Part shown: piece by piece, positions 17,670 through 26,048 of the stretch
Numbering within the stretch: position 1 is the first letter of the stretch
How the letters are laid out: each line of letters starts with the position of its first letter
Assembly: GCF_019038595.1 (NCBI RefSeq)
Contig: NZ_JAHOPF010000001.1
Location: 124,001-188,000, forward strand
Source: Kaistella soli
GTDB taxonomy: Bacteria; Bacteroidota; Bacteroidia; Flavobacteriales; Weeksellaceae
Direction of reading: 5' to 3'
Length of the DNA: 64,000 nt
Notes under the pieces: generated by a model
What the model was told of the DNA's origin: nothing
Databases searched by the model: none
The model's input: only the letters and a program-made list of their open reading frames with translations
Position numbers and translations under genes: made by a program

Positions 17670-18308
17670 TTATTTGCTCTGATTGGCCAGATATTCTGCC
17701 GTTGAAGTTCTGTTGGCCTGCATGGCCTCTTTTCCTTCTTCCCAGTTTGCAGGGCATACTTCGCCGTGTTTCTGTACGTGGGTGTAAGCATCAATCAGTC
17801 TTAAAAATTCTTTAACGTTTCTTCCCAAAGGCATATCGTTTACTGCTTCGTGGAAGATTTTCCCCGTTTCATCAATCAGATAAGTCGCTCTGTAAGTTAC
17901 GTTAGAGCCGGTGTAGAATTCATTTCCTTCTTCATCAAATTCGAAATCCTGATCTACAATTCCTAAAATATTCGCAAGCTGTCTGTGGGTATCGGCAAGG
18001 ATGGGGTAAGTAACGCCTTCAATTCCGCCATTTTCTTTTGGAGTGTTCAACCATGCAAAATGCACTTCGTTGGTATCGCAGGATGCCCCGATTACTTTCG
18101 TGTTTCTTTTTTCGAATTCACCTAAAGCTTCCTGAAAAGCATGAAGTTCTGTCGGACATACAAAAGTAAAATCTTTCGGGTACCAGAATAACAACACTTT
18201 CTGTTGGTTTTTGGTTGTTTCTTCAAAAATGTTGATTTTTAAATCATCGCCCATTTCGCTCATAGCGTCGATTGCGATATTCGGGAATTTTTTTCCTACT
18301 AATGACAT
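17670..18308 (-). CDS. Typical 2-Cys peroxiredoxin (AhpC/Prx1 type)
   Basis: The 212-residue enzyme reduces H2O2, organic peroxides or peroxynitrite. The peroxidatic cysteine is C51 in FVCPTELHAF and the resolving cysteine is C185 in GEVCPANW, as in dimeric 2-Cys peroxiredoxins. The usual reductant would be AhpF or thioredoxin, and a thioredoxin gene lies next in the same direction. A TACTTTTG promoter element (minus strand, 18335-18342) leaves a leader of about 25 bases. A small palindrome upstream of it may bind an activator. Confidence 0.94.
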   Translation of the reverse strand: MSLVGKKFPNIAIDAMSEMGDDLKINIFEETTKNQQKVLLFWYPKDFTFVCPTELHAFQEALGEFEKRNTKVIGASCDTNEVHFAWLNTPKENGGIEGVTYPILADTHRQLANILGIVDQDFEFDEEGNEFYTGSNVTYRATYLIDETGKIFHEAVNDMPLGRNVKEFLRLIDAYTHVQKHGEVCPANWEEGKEAMQANRTSTAEYLANQSK

Positions 18309-18334
18309 ATTAATTGTTTTTAAAAGTTATGCTG

Positions 18335-18342
18335 CAAAAGTA
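18335..18342 (-). promoter_or_regulatory. -7 promoter element for the peroxiredoxin operon
   Basis: The minus strand reads TACTTTTG, an exact TAnnTTTG match 26 bases upstream of the peroxiredoxin ATG. Confidence 0.65.
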
Positions 18343-18378
18343 CAATGTTTTTATCAATTGAAAAAGCGCTTCCGATTT

Positions 18379-18389
18379 ATAGTATCTAT
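18379..18389. promoter_or_regulatory. Palindrome ATAG-N3-CTAT upstream of the peroxiredoxin promoter
   Basis: A perfect 4+3+4 palindrome lies about 37 bases upstream of the -7 element, just behind the -33 region, where an activator such as OxyR would bind. It is short and could be chance. Confidence 0.3.
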
Positions 18390-18557
18390 CGAAGAGAAAG
18401 TTTTTAATATAAAACGTCAGTCAGGACGGAGACGCGAAAATTAATAATTGCTTGCATAAATTAACTTGTGTATCACGTGTTTTTATAAGGTAGAATTCAT
18501 TATTTGCCATGATATTTAAAATAAAACTGTAAATTCACGTTGTTAAATTTATAAACT

Positions 18558-19037
18558 ATGAAAAAAGTTCTCGTTATTCTTTTGGTGGCTTTTATACTGA
18601 TTCAGTTTTTTCCGATTGATAAGAACAATCCTGCCCCCACTCCGCAGATGGACTTTCTTACGATCAAAAAAACACCGGAAACTACCGCTGCATTAATCCG
18701 TAACAGCTGCTACGACTGTCACAGCAACGAAACCAAATATCCGTGGTATACCAATGTTCAGCCTTTCGCCTGGTTCCTCAAAAGCCATATAGATGAAGGC
18801 AGGAAAAAACTCAACTTCTCCACTTTTGCGACCTACGAACCTAAACGTCAGGCTCATAAACTGGCGGAAACGGTGGAAATGATTGAAAAAGGAGAGATGC
18901 CTCTGGATTCTTATGTGTTGATCCATTCTGAAGCAAAATTAACCGCGCCTCAGCAGCAGGAACTTATCCAGTATTTCAAACGGGTTGAAAGCGACATCCG
19001 CACTGCCAATAATTTACCCGCTGAAGAAAAAAAATAA
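18558..19037 (+). CDS. Haem-binding domain protein (CxxCH)
   Basis: A 159-residue protein with an N-terminal export or anchor helix (about 3-18) and one c-type haem motif, C51-Y-D-C54-H55. The following segment NETKYPWYTNVQPFAWFL is the signature of the Bacteroidota haem-binding domain (PF14376). It should face the periplasm and carry covalently bound haem as an electron carrier or sensor. It is followed after six bases by the DCC thiol protein, so the two are probably cotranscribed. Confidence 0.9.
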   Translation: MKKVLVILLVAFILIQFFPIDKNNPAPTPQMDFLTIKKTPETTAALIRNSCYDCHSNETKYPWYTNVQPFAWFLKSHIDEGRKKLNFSTFATYEPKRQAHKLAETVEMIEKGEMPLDSYVLIHSEAKLTAPQQQELIQYFKRVESDIRTANNLPAEEKK

Positions 19038-19043
19038 GCGTTA

Positions 19044-19457
19044 ATGATTGATTCCTCCAAATATTATGTTTTTTATGACGGCGAATGCGGCTTCTGCAGT
19101 TACTGGATCCGCTGGATTCTTAAAAACGACCGTAAAGATCAGTTTCTTTTTTCTTCGCTTCAGTCGGAATTCGGGCAAAAATTTTTGAATGACAGAGGTT
19201 TGGAAAATAAACAGTTCAGCACCCTTTTTCTTTGGAGACCCAACTCCTTTTATTTGACGAAATCTCAGGCTGTTTTGAAGATCGCTAGAATTTTGGGAGG
19301 AAAATACGCGCTCCTTGGCAATTTGAATTTTTTCCCCGGTTTTATTTCAGATTCGGTCTATAATATCATATCGGAAAACCGGCTGAAACTGGCTTCTCAG
19401 CAATGTCTGGTTCCAACTGAATCCGAAAGGAAAAAGTTTGTCGAAAGCGTGGAATAG
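19044..19457 (+). CDS. DCC-family thiol-disulfide oxidoreductase-like protein
   Basis: The 137-residue protein opens with YYVFYDGECGFCSYW, the family signature DxxCxxC (D12, C15, C18), a thioredoxin-like redox motif. The remaining sequence is typical for DCC proteins, whose substrate is generally unknown. No signal peptide is seen. It is likely translated with the haem-binding protein upstream. Confidence 0.9.
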   Translation: MIDSSKYYVFYDGECGFCSYWIRWILKNDRKDQFLFSSLQSEFGQKFLNDRGLENKQFSTLFLWRPNSFYLTKSQAVLKIARILGGKYALLGNLNFFPGFISDSVYNIISENRLKLASQQCLVPTESERKKFVESVE

Positions 19458-19584
19458 AATGTTTACCTGAAAAACAATCTCCATAAGAAATTACACGGAG
19501 AACGCTTCGTGCAGGGGCAGGGGCGGAGAACGCGAACGCCCAAAATAAATCTGTTCCGCCAACTTTATACAGCAAACTAATTCT

Positions 19585-19592
19585 TATATTTG
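19585..19592 (+). promoter_or_regulatory. -7 promoter element directly before the DUF4290 gene
   Basis: TATATTTG ends only five bases before the ATG at 19598, so transcription should start at or next to the start codon and the mRNA may be leaderless. Confidence 0.6.
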
Positions 19593-19597
19593 CACCT

Positions 19598-20245
19598 ATG
19601 GAATATAATACCAAAAGGACACAACTGCATATGCCCGAATACGGCAGAATCATACAGAATCTTGTTGAGCGCTGCAAAGAACTTTCCACTAAGGAAGAAC
19701 GGAGCGAAATGGCGGTGGCAATTGTAGATTTCATGGGCCAGAGAAATCCCCAGCTTCGTGATGAAGAAAACTATAAGCACAAACTTTGGGACCATCTTTT
19801 CATCCTTTCCAACTATGATTTGGATGTAGATGCGCCGTATCCTTTTCCAACGATAGAAGAACTTCAGGAAAAACCCAAAAGAATGGAGTATCCCAAACTT
19901 CAGGGAGATTTCAAATTTTATGGGAAAAGCATCCTTCAGCTGATCGATAAAGCTATTGAGCTGGAAGCCGGCGACGAAAAAGACGCACTCATCCAGGTGA
20001 TTGCCAACAATATGAAAAAATCCTACAATGTGTATAACAAAGAACATGTGCAGGATGAAGTGATTTTCCGTCATTTAAAGGATCTTTCCGAAAACAGACT
20101 CGATCTGACCGGAATTGATTCTCTGGAGAAAAGCAAAATTTATTACGCAACCAACAGGAATAATAAAACCGGCGGAAAAAGCAGTACCAACCAAAATAAC
20201 CAAAACAAAAGAAGAAATTTTCAACACAATAAAAACCGGAAATAA
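19598..20245 (+). CDS. DUF4290 domain protein
   Basis: A 215-residue protein of a Bacteroidota-specific family of unknown function. It is recognised by its start MEYNTKRTQLHMPEYGR and the segments MVERCKELSTKEER-like and HKLWDHLFILSNYDLDVD. The first 185 residues are compact and probably helical; the last 30 are Asn/Lys-rich and disordered. It ends two bases before murA, and this DUF4290-murA order suggests cotranscription and a link to cell-wall growth, which is inference. No ribosome-binding region exists if the transcript is leaderless. Confidence 0.88.
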   Translation: MEYNTKRTQLHMPEYGRIIQNLVERCKELSTKEERSEMAVAIVDFMGQRNPQLRDEENYKHKLWDHLFILSNYDLDVDAPYPFPTIEELQEKPKRMEYPKLQGDFKFYGKSILQLIDKAIELEAGDEKDALIQVIANNMKKSYNVYNKEHVQDEVIFRHLKDLSENRLDLTGIDSLEKSKIYYATNRNNKTGGKSSTNQNNQNKRRNFQHNKNRK

Positions 20246-20247
20246 GC

Positions 20248-21555
20248 ATGAGCGGATCATTTAAGATAAAAGGAGGGAAAAGGTTACACGGGGAAATTAC
20301 TCCGCAGGGGGCAAAAAATGAGGCGCTGCAGATCTTATGTGCGGTTTTGCTGACTGATGAAGAGGTAAGAGTGAAGAATATTCCCGATATCCATGATGTG
20401 AACAGGCTTATTGAAATACTGGGCGACTTCGGGGTAAAAATTAAAAAAAACGGACACGGCGATTTTACTTTCAAATCAGATGCGGTAAACTTCGATTATA
20501 TCAAATCCAGCGAATTTAAAAAGGACGGATCCAAACTTCGCGGTTCCATTATGCTTTTAGGGCCGATGCTGGCCAGATTCGGGGAAGCGTACATGCCGAC
20601 GCCGGGCGGTGATAAAATTGGAAGAAGACGCCTGGATACGCACTTCCAGGGATTCGTGGAATTGGGTGCCGAGTTTCATTATGACGAAAAAGAATATCTT
20701 TATTCCTTAAAGGCCAAAGAACTCCGCGGCAAGTTTATTCTTCTTGAAGAAGCTTCCGTTACAGGTACTGCAAATATCATCATGGCAGCGGTTTTGGCCA
20801 AAGGTAAAACAAGAATTTACAATGCTGCCTGCGAGCCTTATCTTCAGCAGCTCTGCAAAATGCTCAGCAGAATGGGCGCCAATATTTCCGGGATCGGTTC
20901 CAATTTATTGACCATCGAAGGAGTAAGTCATCTTCGTGGAACGGAGCACACCATGCTTCCTGATATGGTGGAAATCGGTTCATGGATTGGTCTTGCGGCC
21001 ATGACAAAATCTGAAATTACTATCAAAAACGTCAACTGGAACGAGCTTGGCGTGATTCCCAATACTTTCAGAAAGCTGGGTATCGATTTGGAACAGCGCG
21101 GCGACGATATTTACATTCCCGCACAGGAAAATTATAAAATACAGAAATTTATTGACGGTTCCATTTTAACGGTTTCCGACGCACCTTGGCCGGGCTTCAC
21201 TCCGGATTTGCTTTCCATCATTCTGGTGGTGGCTACGCAGGCAAAAGGTACGGTTCTCGTTCATCAGAAAATGTTTGAGTCGAGATTATTCTTCGTCGAT
21301 AAATTGATTGATATGGGCGCGCAGATCATCCTGTGTGATCCGCACAGAGCTACCGTTGTCGGTTTAAATCACGAATCTCCGTTGCGCGGAACAACCATGA
21401 TTTCCCCGGATATCAGAGCCGGAAACGCGCTGCTGATTGCCGCACTTTCTGCAGAGGGAAATTCAACCATCCATAATATCGAGCAGATCGACCGCGGATA
21501 CGAAAATATCGACGGAAGACTCAGAGCTTTGGGTGCAGATATCGAAAGAATTTAA
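20248..21555 (+). CDS. murA: UDP-N-acetylglucosamine 1-carboxyvinyltransferase with Cys-to-Asp active site
   Basis: MurA transfers enolpyruvate from PEP to UDP-GlcNAc, the first committed peptidoglycan step, in the cytoplasm. The 435-residue product has the EPSP-synthase fold, with K23-N24 in the QGAKNE substrate loop. The flexible catalytic loop reads PGGDKIGRRR: the cysteine normally alkylated by fosfomycin (C115 of E. coli) is Asp, D122. The same substitution in mycobacteria and chlamydiae keeps activity but gives fosfomycin insensitivity. It follows DUF4290 by two bases and ends at a strong terminator. Confidence 0.96.
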   Translation: MSGSFKIKGGKRLHGEITPQGAKNEALQILCAVLLTDEEVRVKNIPDIHDVNRLIEILGDFGVKIKKNGHGDFTFKSDAVNFDYIKSSEFKKDGSKLRGSIMLLGPMLARFGEAYMPTPGGDKIGRRRLDTHFQGFVELGAEFHYDEKEYLYSLKAKELRGKFILLEEASVTGTANIIMAAVLAKGKTRIYNAACEPYLQQLCKMLSRMGANISGIGSNLLTIEGVSHLRGTEHTMLPDMVEIGSWIGLAAMTKSEITIKNVNWNELGVIPNTFRKLGIDLEQRGDDIYIPAQENYKIQKFIDGSILTVSDAPWPGFTPDLLSIILVVATQAKGTVLVHQKMFESRLFFVDKLIDMGAQIILCDPHRATVVGLNHESPLRGTTMISPDIRAGNALLIAALSAEGNSTIHNIEQIDRGYENIDGRLRALGADIERI

Positions 21556-21586
21556 TGGGAAAAGAATCTTAACATTAAAAAATATA

Positions 21587-21619
21587 AAAGCCATTTCAGC
21601 ATTTGAAATGGCTTTTTTT
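21587..21619 (+). terminator. Terminator after murA
   Basis: A 12-bp perfect stem (AAAGCCATTTCA with TGAAATGGCTTT) is followed by a T run. Confidence 0.88.
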
Positions 21620-21723
21620 AGGAGCTTGAAGGAGATTATTTCTGTTTGAAACCGGTCCCGCTTTCCACTGTATCTTTTTATTTTTCAGTAAAAAATAAAA
21701 AGGATGCCGCTACAATCGGGGCT
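21613..21723 (+). repeat. Dispersed intergenic element, copy A
   Basis: The element starts with TTTTTTTAGGAGCT and contains GGTCCCGCTTTCC, an AT-rich middle with opposing arms, and ends GGATGCCGCTACAATCGGGG then CT. Copy B at 25761-25867 shares all blocks; copy C at 63367-63460 is inverted and more diverged. It starts inside the murA terminator. Confidence 0.75.
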
Positions 21724-21746
21724 AAGATGAAGGATCGTTCTTTTGG

Positions 21747-23669
21747 TTACCAGCCGCCGCCTCCGCCACCGCCACCGCCGCCGCCGGAAAATCCGCCGCC
21801 GCCGCTTCCGCTCCCCGAACTTGAAGGCTGAGTGGAAGAACTCGCAATCGACTGGGACAGTGAAGCGTTGAGGCTGTTGGCAAAATTCATGTGCATCATC
21901 GAGTTACCGACATACCAACTGGAAACATACTGTTGGTTTTCCATGGCAGAATTTTTAAGCATGCTCTGGAATTTTTCACCCCAAATTTTATCAACCCCCA
22001 AAACCATCGCATACGGAAGCATTTTTTCAAAAACTTCAGGAGTCATTTTCGGAGGATTGTGAAACTGAAGGGTTTTTTCTTCGGCGGTTCCGAGATACAT
22101 TTTGAAGCCGCTGATGAGTGACTTGGTTTCAAGTTTCTCAGGTGTCGGCTGTTTGATGAGGTACTGAAAAAGAACAAAACCGATGAAGCTGAAAATCAGA
22201 AAGCCATAGCTCGCATAAAATCCGAGATTTAAAATCCTGTCACTATCGGCAGAAACTGCTGCAGCAAATATTAAAATAAGTCCGCCCGAAATGATTCCGA
22301 AAAGAATTTTCACGGCGTTATATCTTTCAAAAAGTAGGGAAAAGAGAACGGTCAGCACAAATATAACTATGCCGATAAAAATTCCTGCCCCCAAGTGATT
22401 ATCGCTGTAGGTTATTCTGTAACTCAGAAAAAGACCGGTTACATAAAGGCCAATGACAGTGATAAGGGGTAAAATAAGTTTACCCGAATTGTTTCCCTTT
22501 TTCAAAAATCTGTCATGCTGATAACTCAGGTTGGCTTTGAAATCCGTCACGGCACTTCCTATTTTGGAGCTGTAATTTCCGTCAAAAGAAATGGTTAGAT
22601 CTTCTCCGGGAAACAGCTTGTTCATTAAATTGATTTCCTCTAATGGTAAGGTTTGATCGGGATTTTTAAGTTTTTCAAGCGTATATTCTTTACCGCCGAA
22701 AATTCCTAAAATTCTTTTATCTTCTTCAATGATTTTAATAAAACCTTTGACTGCCAGATCCACGATCGCTGCTGTGATCATTTGACCGGAATAGTATTCT
22801 TTTTCCAGATAGCCCAAAGAAGCAGGGGAAAGATTCTGCGGAGCCGAGAACTGAGGATAGATAACCGGTTTCTGCGGATCGATCCCGAATTTTCTCCAGT
22901 TGATGAAGAAGTAGCCCAGCAAACCTAAGGCGGCGAGAATCATCAGTGCTGTCGTTCCGTATTTTTCTAAAAATCCCGGCGGAGGCGGCGGCGTGAAAAT
23001 CCCTTTTTTAAAGCCGACGGCAATGGTGAGACCTTCGTTCTGCTGAAGTTTCTCCGCGGACCATACAATTGAATTTGATGAAAGTTCTCTGCCTGTACAG
23101 TTCGAAGTATTGCTGCCGTAACTTCCGGTGTAACACGATTTCTGTATGATTTCGGCATTTTCAGGTAAAGTGACCTTAGCATGGATTTCATCTACAGGAA
23201 AATCCCACAAAGTTCCGTTCACGTTCCAGTAAAATTCATCATAAGTATCAAAGAAACCGATCTGATCTGAAGTTTTGTAAGTCAGTTCGTATTCGTAAAC
23301 ACCGCTCGCGAGCATGTGGTTTTTGTTTCCAAAATAAATGACGAAATCAGAATCTGTTTTTTCAGTGTGATAGTCTTCTTTGGCGCCGTCTCTCTGAACG
23401 GAAATAATGTCGTATTTAATTCTGGTTTTCCTGCCGTTGACGTTCCGCCATAAAGGAAGCGAGCGGAAAATTCCTCTGCGGATCTTAATGCCTTCTGCAA
23501 AAATTCTGATCTTTTCTGTTACTGTTACATTGGCATCTTTGATGATGCTGATGTCTGCATCGAATTTCAGAATATGCTCGTAATTTTGCTCACGTATAGA
23601 GTCAGCATTCAGATCCTGAGCAGACCCGAAACTGAAAACGAACAGGAAAATAAAGAAAAAACGTTTCAT
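21747..23669 (-). CDS. DUF2207 membrane protein with glycine-rich C-terminus
   Basis: A 640-residue protein with a signal peptide (1-18) and an extracytoplasmic beta-rich DUF2207 domain (about 20-235) containing the typical KIRIFAEGIKIRRGIFR-like start. A membrane helix (about 243-262) is followed by a cytoplasmic stretch, then helices at about 405-480 and a Ser/Gly tail ending in eleven glycines and Trp. The function of the family is unknown; it is often paired with LemA, as here, with only two bases between the genes. The polyglycine run is encoded by GC-rich triplets and could be length-variable. Confidence 0.9.
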   Translation of the reverse strand: MKRFFFIFLFVFSFGSAQDLNADSIREQNYEHILKFDADISIIKDANVTVTEKIRIFAEGIKIRRGIFRSLPLWRNVNGRKTRIKYDIISVQRDGAKEDYHTEKTDSDFVIYFGNKNHMLASGVYEYELTYKTSDQIGFFDTYDEFYWNVNGTLWDFPVDEIHAKVTLPENAEIIQKSCYTGSYGSNTSNCTGRELSSNSIVWSAEKLQQNEGLTIAVGFKKGIFTPPPPPGFLEKYGTTALMILAALGLLGYFFINWRKFGIDPQKPVIYPQFSAPQNLSPASLGYLEKEYYSGQMITAAIVDLAVKGFIKIIEEDKRILGIFGGKEYTLEKLKNPDQTLPLEEINLMNKLFPGEDLTISFDGNYSSKIGSAVTDFKANLSYQHDRFLKKGNNSGKLILPLITVIGLYVTGLFLSYRITYSDNHLGAGIFIGIVIFVLTVLFSLLFERYNAVKILFGIISGGLILIFAAAVSADSDRILNLGFYASYGFLIFSFIGFVLFQYLIKQPTPEKLETKSLISGFKMYLGTAEEKTLQFHNPPKMTPEVFEKMLPYAMVLGVDKIWGEKFQSMLKNSAMENQQYVSSWYVGNSMMHMNFANSLNASLSQSIASSSTQPSSSGSGSGGGGFSGGGGGGGGGGGW

Positions 23670-23671
23670 AT

Positions 23672-24226
23672 TTAAAACTTAACAGACGGCACAGCGCGTT
23701 CTGCAGCATTCTCGAGTTCAAAGAAAGCAGATTTTGCAAAGCTGAATATGTTCGCGATGATATTGCTTGGGAAAGTATCCACCAGAATATTGTTTTCCCG
23801 GACGGTCCCGTTATAATACCTCCTGGATTTTTCGATATCGCCTTCCAGAGCAGAAAGTTCACCCTGCAGCTGAAGGAAATTGGTATTCGCTTTCAGATCC
23901 GGATACTGTTCTGCAACTGCATTTAAATTCATCATGGCCTGATTCAGGTTTTTTTCTGCGGCTTCCTTTTCCTGTATGGTATTTGCGCTCATCGCTGCGG
24001 CTCGCGCGCGGGTCACACTGTCGAAGGTTTCTCTTTCGTGAGTGGCATAACCTTTTACGGTTTCTACCAGATTAGGGATTAGATCGTGGCGTTTTTTCAG
24101 CATGACATCGATGCTGCTCCATGCTTCCTGCACCATGGTTCTCAGTTTTACAAGGCGGTTGTAGATGGAAATTCCGTAAAGAAAAAACAGAACGGTTGCG
24201 GCAAGAATAATTAAAATAACTGTCAT
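23672..24226 (-). CDS. LemA-family protein
   Basis: A 184-residue protein with an N-terminal membrane helix (about 3-20) and a long helical bundle. The family signatures are VQEAWSSIDVMLKKRHDLIPNL-type and ETFDSVTRARAAA. LemA proteins have no settled biochemical role but recur next to DUF2207 or TPM-domain membrane proteins and are linked to envelope stress. It is the first gene of a two-gene minus-strand operon with the DUF2207 gene. Confidence 0.92.
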   Translation of the reverse strand: MTVILIILAATVLFFLYGISIYNRLVKLRTMVQEAWSSIDVMLKKRHDLIPNLVETVKGYATHERETFDSVTRARAAAMSANTIQEKEAAEKNLNQAMMNLNAVAEQYPDLKANTNFLQLQGELSALEGDIEKSRRYYNGTVRENNILVDTFPSNIIANIFSFAKSAFFELENAAERAVPSVKF

Positions 24227-24341
24227 GATATTGAAGTTTTTATGGATTTATTATTGATTTTATATCGAAGTCTATACTGCATGAGTACAGAAAAGTCTCT
24301 GAAAGTTACACCATTAGCAGTTAAAAAACGGCAAAAAAAGC

Positions 24342-24349
24342 TATCTTTG
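24342..24349 (+). promoter_or_regulatory. -7 promoter element for der
   Basis: TATCTTTG lies 98 bases before the ATG at 24448, giving a leader of about 90 bases. Confidence 0.6.
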
Positions 24350-24363
24350 CAAAAATTTTTGGG

Positions 24364-24378
24364 CTCGAAAAGTTCGAG
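24364..24378 (+). other. Hairpin in the der leader
   Basis: CTCGAA and TTCGAG form a perfect 6-bp stem around AAG. Flanking GGG and CCC could extend the structure. It lies between the promoter and start codon of der. Confidence 0.35.
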
Positions 24379-24447
24379 TAACCCATTCTTAACCGTTTCC
24401 ATCATGCTTCAGGAAAATCTGATCTGTTGGAAAAGAAACAAATTTTT

Positions 24448-25758
24448 ATGTCGAATATTGTCGCTATCGTTGGGCGCCCCAACGTAGGAAAATCCACACT
24501 TTTTAACCGTTTTCTCGAAAGAAGAGAAGCTATCGTAGATTCCACAGCCGGAGTAACCAGAGACCGTCATTACGGAAAATCTGACTGGAACGGAGTAGAG
24601 TTCACCGTGATCGATACCGGTGGTTATGAAGTAAATACAGAAGATATCTTCCAGGAAGAAATCACCAAACAGGTTCAGCTGGCGGTAGATGAAGCCACTT
24701 CCATTATTTTCATGCTGAATGTGGAAGAAGGGCTTACGGATACCGATCAGGAGATTTTCGAGATGCTTCGCCGCTCCAACAAACCGGTTTATGTAACCAT
24801 TAATAAAGTGGATTCTGCAAAAGAAGAACTTGACGCTACAGAATTCTATCAGCTGGGAATCGAAAAATATTATACTTTATCTTCTGCAACCGGTTCCGGA
24901 ACCGGAGAACTGCTCGATGATATCGTAAATGAATTTCCAACAACCGACTATAAAGATCCGTTTGAAGGATTGCCAAAAATCACCATCGCAGGAAGACCGA
25001 ATGTGGGGAAATCAACCCTTACCAACGCTTTGCTGGATGTTGAAAGGAATATCGTAACCGACATCGCGGGAACAACCAGAGATTCGATTGAAACGTTATA
25101 CAACAAGTTCGGACACGAATTTGTGTTGGTTGATACTGCCGGAATGCGCCGTAAAGCCAAAGTAAAAGAAGATCTGGAGTTTTATTCCGTGATGAGATCC
25201 ATCCGTTCCATCGAGTATTCCGATGTTGTAATTATCATGGTGGATGCGACTTTAGGCTGGGAATCCCAGGATATGAATATTTTCGGACTCGCTCAGAAAA
25301 ACAGAAAAGGAATCGTCATTGTCGTGAACAAATGGGATTTGGTAGAAGATAAAAAAACCAATACCGCACTCGATTTTGAAAATCAGATCAAAGAAAGAAT
25401 CGGGCAGTTCACTGATATTCCGATCTTATTTGTTTCTGCGTTGACCAAACAGAGAATTCTGAAGGCCGTAGAAGTAGCGATGGAAGTATACGAAAACCGT
25501 GCGAAAAAAATTAAAACTTCAAAACTGAATGAAGTAATGCTGCCGATTTTCGAACATACGCCGCCGCCTGCAATCAAAGGAAAATATGTAAAAATCAAAT
25601 ATTGTGTACAGCTACCGACTCCAAGTCCGCAGTTCGTATTTTTCTGTAACCTGCCGCAGTACGTGAAAGAATCGTACAAAAGATTTACAGAAAATCAGCT
25701 GAGAAAACAGTTCGGTTTCACCGGTGTCCCAATTGAAATATATTTCCGTCAGAAATAA
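24448..25758 (+). CDS. der: Ribosome biogenesis GTPase Der (EngA)
   Basis: Der is the double GTPase needed to assemble the 50S ribosomal subunit. The 436-residue product has two G domains, each with GRPNVGKS (9-16 and 182-189), DTGG or DTAG switch motifs and NKxD (NKVD, NKWD), then the C-terminal KH-like domain (about 350-436). The start is ATG at 24448, giving the standard MSNIVAIVGRPNVGKS. A TTG seven codons upstream is in frame but unlikely. An AT-rich leader with a hairpin precedes it. Confidence 0.96.
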   Translation: MSNIVAIVGRPNVGKSTLFNRFLERREAIVDSTAGVTRDRHYGKSDWNGVEFTVIDTGGYEVNTEDIFQEEITKQVQLAVDEATSIIFMLNVEEGLTDTDQEIFEMLRRSNKPVYVTINKVDSAKEELDATEFYQLGIEKYYTLSSATGSGTGELLDDIVNEFPTTDYKDPFEGLPKITIAGRPNVGKSTLTNALLDVERNIVTDIAGTTRDSIETLYNKFGHEFVLVDTAGMRRKAKVKEDLEFYSVMRSIRSIEYSDVVIIMVDATLGWESQDMNIFGLAQKNRKGIVIVVNKWDLVEDKKTNTALDFENQIKERIGQFTDIPILFVSALTKQRILKAVEVAMEVYENRAKKIKTSKLNEVMLPIFEHTPPPAIKGKYVKIKYCVQLPTPSPQFVFFCNLPQYVKESYKRFTENQLRKQFGFTGVPIEIYFRQK

Positions 25759-25760
25759 TT

Positions 25761-25867
25761 TTTTTTAGGAGCTGCAAAATATCAGCTTCTCAGAAAAGCG
25801 GTCCCGCTTTCCGCTATATCTTTTACTGCACTCCGTTCCGTAAAAGGATGCCGCTACAATCGGGGCT
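25761..25867 (+). repeat. Dispersed intergenic element, copy B
   Basis: It shares TTTTTTAGGAGCT, GGTCCCGCTTTCC and GGATGCCGCTACAATCGGGG with copy A. The middle holds ACTGCACTCCGTTCCGTAAA. It directly follows the der stop codon, so the element seems to sit at gene 3' ends. Confidence 0.75.
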
Positions 25868-25911
25868 ATAAGATAAGACAGTTGCTCTTCGAAGAGTTTA
25901 GATAACGCTTT

Positions 25912-25944
25912 ATTGGCGCGGTTCCGGAACGGAACCGCGCCAAT
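25912..25944. terminator. Perfect 15-bp hairpin with GAA loop
   Basis: The arms at 25912-25926 and 25930-25944 are perfectly complementary and GC-rich (GGCGCGGTTCC core). TTATTTT follows, so it likely ends the der transcript. Being nearly symmetrical, it could work both ways. Confidence 0.8.
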
Positions 25945-26048
25945 TTATTTTCATTCTCAGTCCAAATAGCAGCTTCCTATCACCAACAGAATTTTTATCA
26001 TGCGGATTTCAATAAAAATTCACGAACTTTACCGCATAAATAACAACT

